Origin: Liolophura sinensis
Taxonomy: Eukaryota; Mollusca; Polyplacophora; Chitonida; Chitonidae
NCBI RefSeq assembly: GCF_032854445.1
Contig: NC_088296.1
Span: forward strand, 2,255,246-2,319,245
Reading direction: 5' to 3'
Length of the DNA stretch: 64,000 nt
In this document: positions 61,906-64,000 of the stretch, in pieces
How positions within the stretch are numbered: position 1 is the stretch's first letter
How the letters are laid out: the number at the start of each line of letters is the position of its first letter
Notes under the pieces: model-generated
Seen by the model: the letters and a program-made list of their open reading frames with translations, nothing else
The model's database searches: none
Told to the model about the DNA's origin: nothing
Made by a program: the position numbers and the translations under genes

Positions 61906-62735
61906 CTCTTCGTCTTTTCGGCTTTTATTTCTTTCAGTTTTTTCCCAGTACAATATCGTACTGGAATCAGGTCATGTACATGACAGAACAACTAGAATTT
62001 CTTTATTAAAAGGCCTAATTCCTACAGCGTGTCATGGTTAAGGAACAAGGGTGGAAAGAGGATATCTCGGCTTAACGTACATATTATATGAGTGTGATAA
62101 TGCGTCAAGCTCCTTTGGAATTCCACGTTTATTTATACATGTCTGATGTATGTACCAAATATATCCGTGATTATTTATCTGTAAGAAGCTTTGGCAAACT
62201 CATCGGAAATGCCAGAAAGTCACAAATGGCGTTTGGATTAGTATTGTAAAAAAGGCATTCCCTTCCCCAAGGCGTTGCTAGGCTGTTTTAGAAATAGCCG
62301 CAAAATACTATACAGATCTTTTATAACATCATAAAGCTCAACGACGTCCAAGAAACGTGCCATAGTCAAAGTTCAGGGGCTTGTGGATACCGTTGTTACA
62401 ATCAGAGATCGAAGAAAATGGTTTATCAGTAAGAAGTGGCGAATAGATGCGGTGAAGTTTTCTCGTAGTATCAGCAGAGATTTCCGGTTCTGTCGCTCGC
62501 CCGAGAAAAGCGTTATCCGGAAAGACCTTGTGGGCCGGGTGGCACATACATAACATTTTCAGCGAACGAAGTGGCTTCCTTAGTAACAAATGTAGAGACA
62601 ACGCCATCGTTTGCTTCCTTGAGCTGCCTTACCCCACTGTGCGTTGCTAAACAAAAACTAGCACGACTTGGAAGGCATTATAGCATTTTCTCGGATTCTT
62701 GTATCTATTTTATCCCCATAACCTAAAGAAAACAT
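61906..62735. other. Probable receptor intron; one unexplained open frame
   Basis: A minus-strand frame at 62338-62607 (89 codons, starts MALSLHLLLRKPLRSLK) overlaps an open plus-strand frame of similar length. Base composition is more coding-like than around it, but I recognise no family and it is not the missing GABA-B ligand-domain exon. Confidence 0.35.
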
Positions 62736-62736
62736 C

Positions 62737-62737
<1 letters not shown>

Positions 62738-62825
<88 letters not shown>

Positions 62826-63031
62826 GCGCGCACACACACACACAGGCACACACAGGCACACAGGCACACACACACACACACACACACACAGAGGCGCACA
62901 CACACACACACACAGGCACACACACACACACAGGCACACATACACACACACACACACACATACGCACACACACAGGCGCACACACACACACAGGCGCACA
63001 CACACGCACACAGGCACACACACGCACACAG

Positions 63032-63081
<50 letters not shown>

Positions 63082-63100
63082 GCACACACACATGCACACA
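62738..63100. repeat. (CA)n microsatellite, about 360 bp
   Basis: Long CA run with GGCACA and GCGCACACA interruptions in the second half. Open frames across it are all artefacts of the dinucleotide repeat. Confidence 0.98.
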
Positions 63101-63663
63101 CAAAATAACACTTTGCTTAAGTCTACTTCACTTACACGAAACCGTTAAACTTAATGAGTTTACACTGAAAAAAATCCACCCATGACCTGCCACATTTCAT
63201 AATCCCGACAGTAAATCGACGCCCGGGTTAGTAAGGCAGTTTTGCTTCAGTCTCACTTATATTGTCCTAATTTTGTCTTTTTTTAAATGTCTGTACCATT
63301 CAATATATATTTGCATCATGCGGCCAGTTGAAAGGAGTGTACGACAGGCGAGAACGGTCATCAGCTCTCATTAATTATATCAATGTATGTATTCATTTAT
63401 CATTATGGGCATTTGCACCGTACACGGAAATGTTACATGGTCAAAAGAAGGAAGATAAACCCAGGAAAAGATGCAAGAAAACTACCGGTCGTCGCTAAGT
63501 ACAGATAAGTGTATATTTACCCAGCGAACCTCTTGAAGTAAACCCTTACCCAAACCTACTGCAACTGGTTGTTGGTGTACGTTCATGCATGTACTTCTCT
63601 GCCTAAGCCCTGGTAACAAGGAGTAGAGGGGTTGTTACGCATTAGATATTTACGTGAAGAGCT
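63101..63663. other. No recognised feature
   Basis: Faint resemblance to an inverted family-B SINE near 63391-63480, too decayed to call. Confidence 0.35.
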
Positions 63664-63776
63664 AGAGTAAACCCTTAGAGCCATAACAGAGGTCAATTGA
63701 CAAAAGGCCGTGTTTCACCCGATATGTGTCACCATTTTCTATCTATCACACTGTCGTCGCTGCTCTAGATTTACTG
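63664..63776. mobile_element. Short MITE, same family as 9568-9673
   Basis: Starts TAGAGTAAACCCTTAGAG and ends GTCGTCGCTGCTCTAGATTT then ACTGT, with GTGTCACCATTTTCTA inside. The inverted ends are imperfect. Confidence 0.65.
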
Positions 63777-63799
63777 TAACAGGAGACAAATTATTTACA

Positions 63800-63880
63800 C
63801 CTTAAGGACTCCTTTGTCTTCGCGTGACAAAAAAATTGTAAATACGGCGTTAGACCCCAAGCACTCAAGCACGCTCTCCA
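63800..63880 (+). mobile_element. SINE family A, 3' fragment
   Basis: AAGGACTCCTTTGTCTTCGC, TGTAAATACGGCGTTAGACC and CCAAGCACTCAAGCACGC match the family-A end at 7250-7318. Confidence 0.65.
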
Positions 63881-64000
63881 GTTTTACTCTCCAGAAAAAT
63901 CCGTAGTCTTTTGTATTTTACATCTTGTATTTTTCTCTTCGACTGTATTAAGTACATGTATCCATAATTCACCCAGCATATCCAGCATGTTTTAATTGAT

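Noticed and set aside
62699-63148. Long Thr-His or Cys-Val repeat frames
   Set aside because: Translations of a CA/TG dinucleotide repeat.

Overview
The window is eukaryotic, intron-rich, AT-rich nuclear DNA, most likely from a mollusc or another lophotrochozoan. The signs are short coding exons with GT-AG introns and conserved phases, many tRNA-derived SINE copies of a type common in molluscan genomes, fold-back MITEs and abundant minisatellites. The species assignment is inference.

Layout. 1-2.6 kb: two tandem arrays, a 42-bp unit and then a 71-80-bp unit. 3.5-4.0 kb (+): terminal exon of a B30.2/SPRY-domain gene. 4.0-18.3 kb: no recognisable gene; SINEs, MITEs, a second satellite at 10.1-10.8 kb and degenerate duplications. 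19.0-33.4 kb (-): a complete inter-alpha-trypsin-inhibitor heavy-chain (ITIH)-like gene in 12 coding exons, with a TATA box and a 5'-untranslated exon near 36.0-36.2 kb. 39.6-61.3 kb (-): the 3' part (12 exons) of a metabotropic GABA-B-type receptor, covering the second half of the ligand-binding domain, seven membrane helices and a coiled-coil tail; its N-terminal exons lie beyond 64 kb. 61.4-64 kb: SINE, a long CA repeat and a MITE.

The three genes are not functionally linked. Exon phases match at every junction of the two long genes once five single-base homopolymer indels are allowed for (three in the ITIH-like gene, two in the receptor). Five such breaks in two otherwise intact genes look like long-read consensus errors, not pseudogenes.

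The most unusual signal is that three intronic minisatellites (62 bp at 19.14-19.58 kb, about 75 bp at 28.55-29.25 kb, 42 bp at 41.38-42.56 kb) sit directly against 3' splice sites. Their units resemble the polypyrimidine tract plus the first bases of the neighbouring exon, with the acceptor AG altered or lost in two of the three. They look like tandem amplifications of splice acceptors. Two satellites at the left end also carry splice-site-like modules on the minus strand. Two SINE copies 12.9 kb apart share 42 bp of 3' flank, consistent with 3' transduction.
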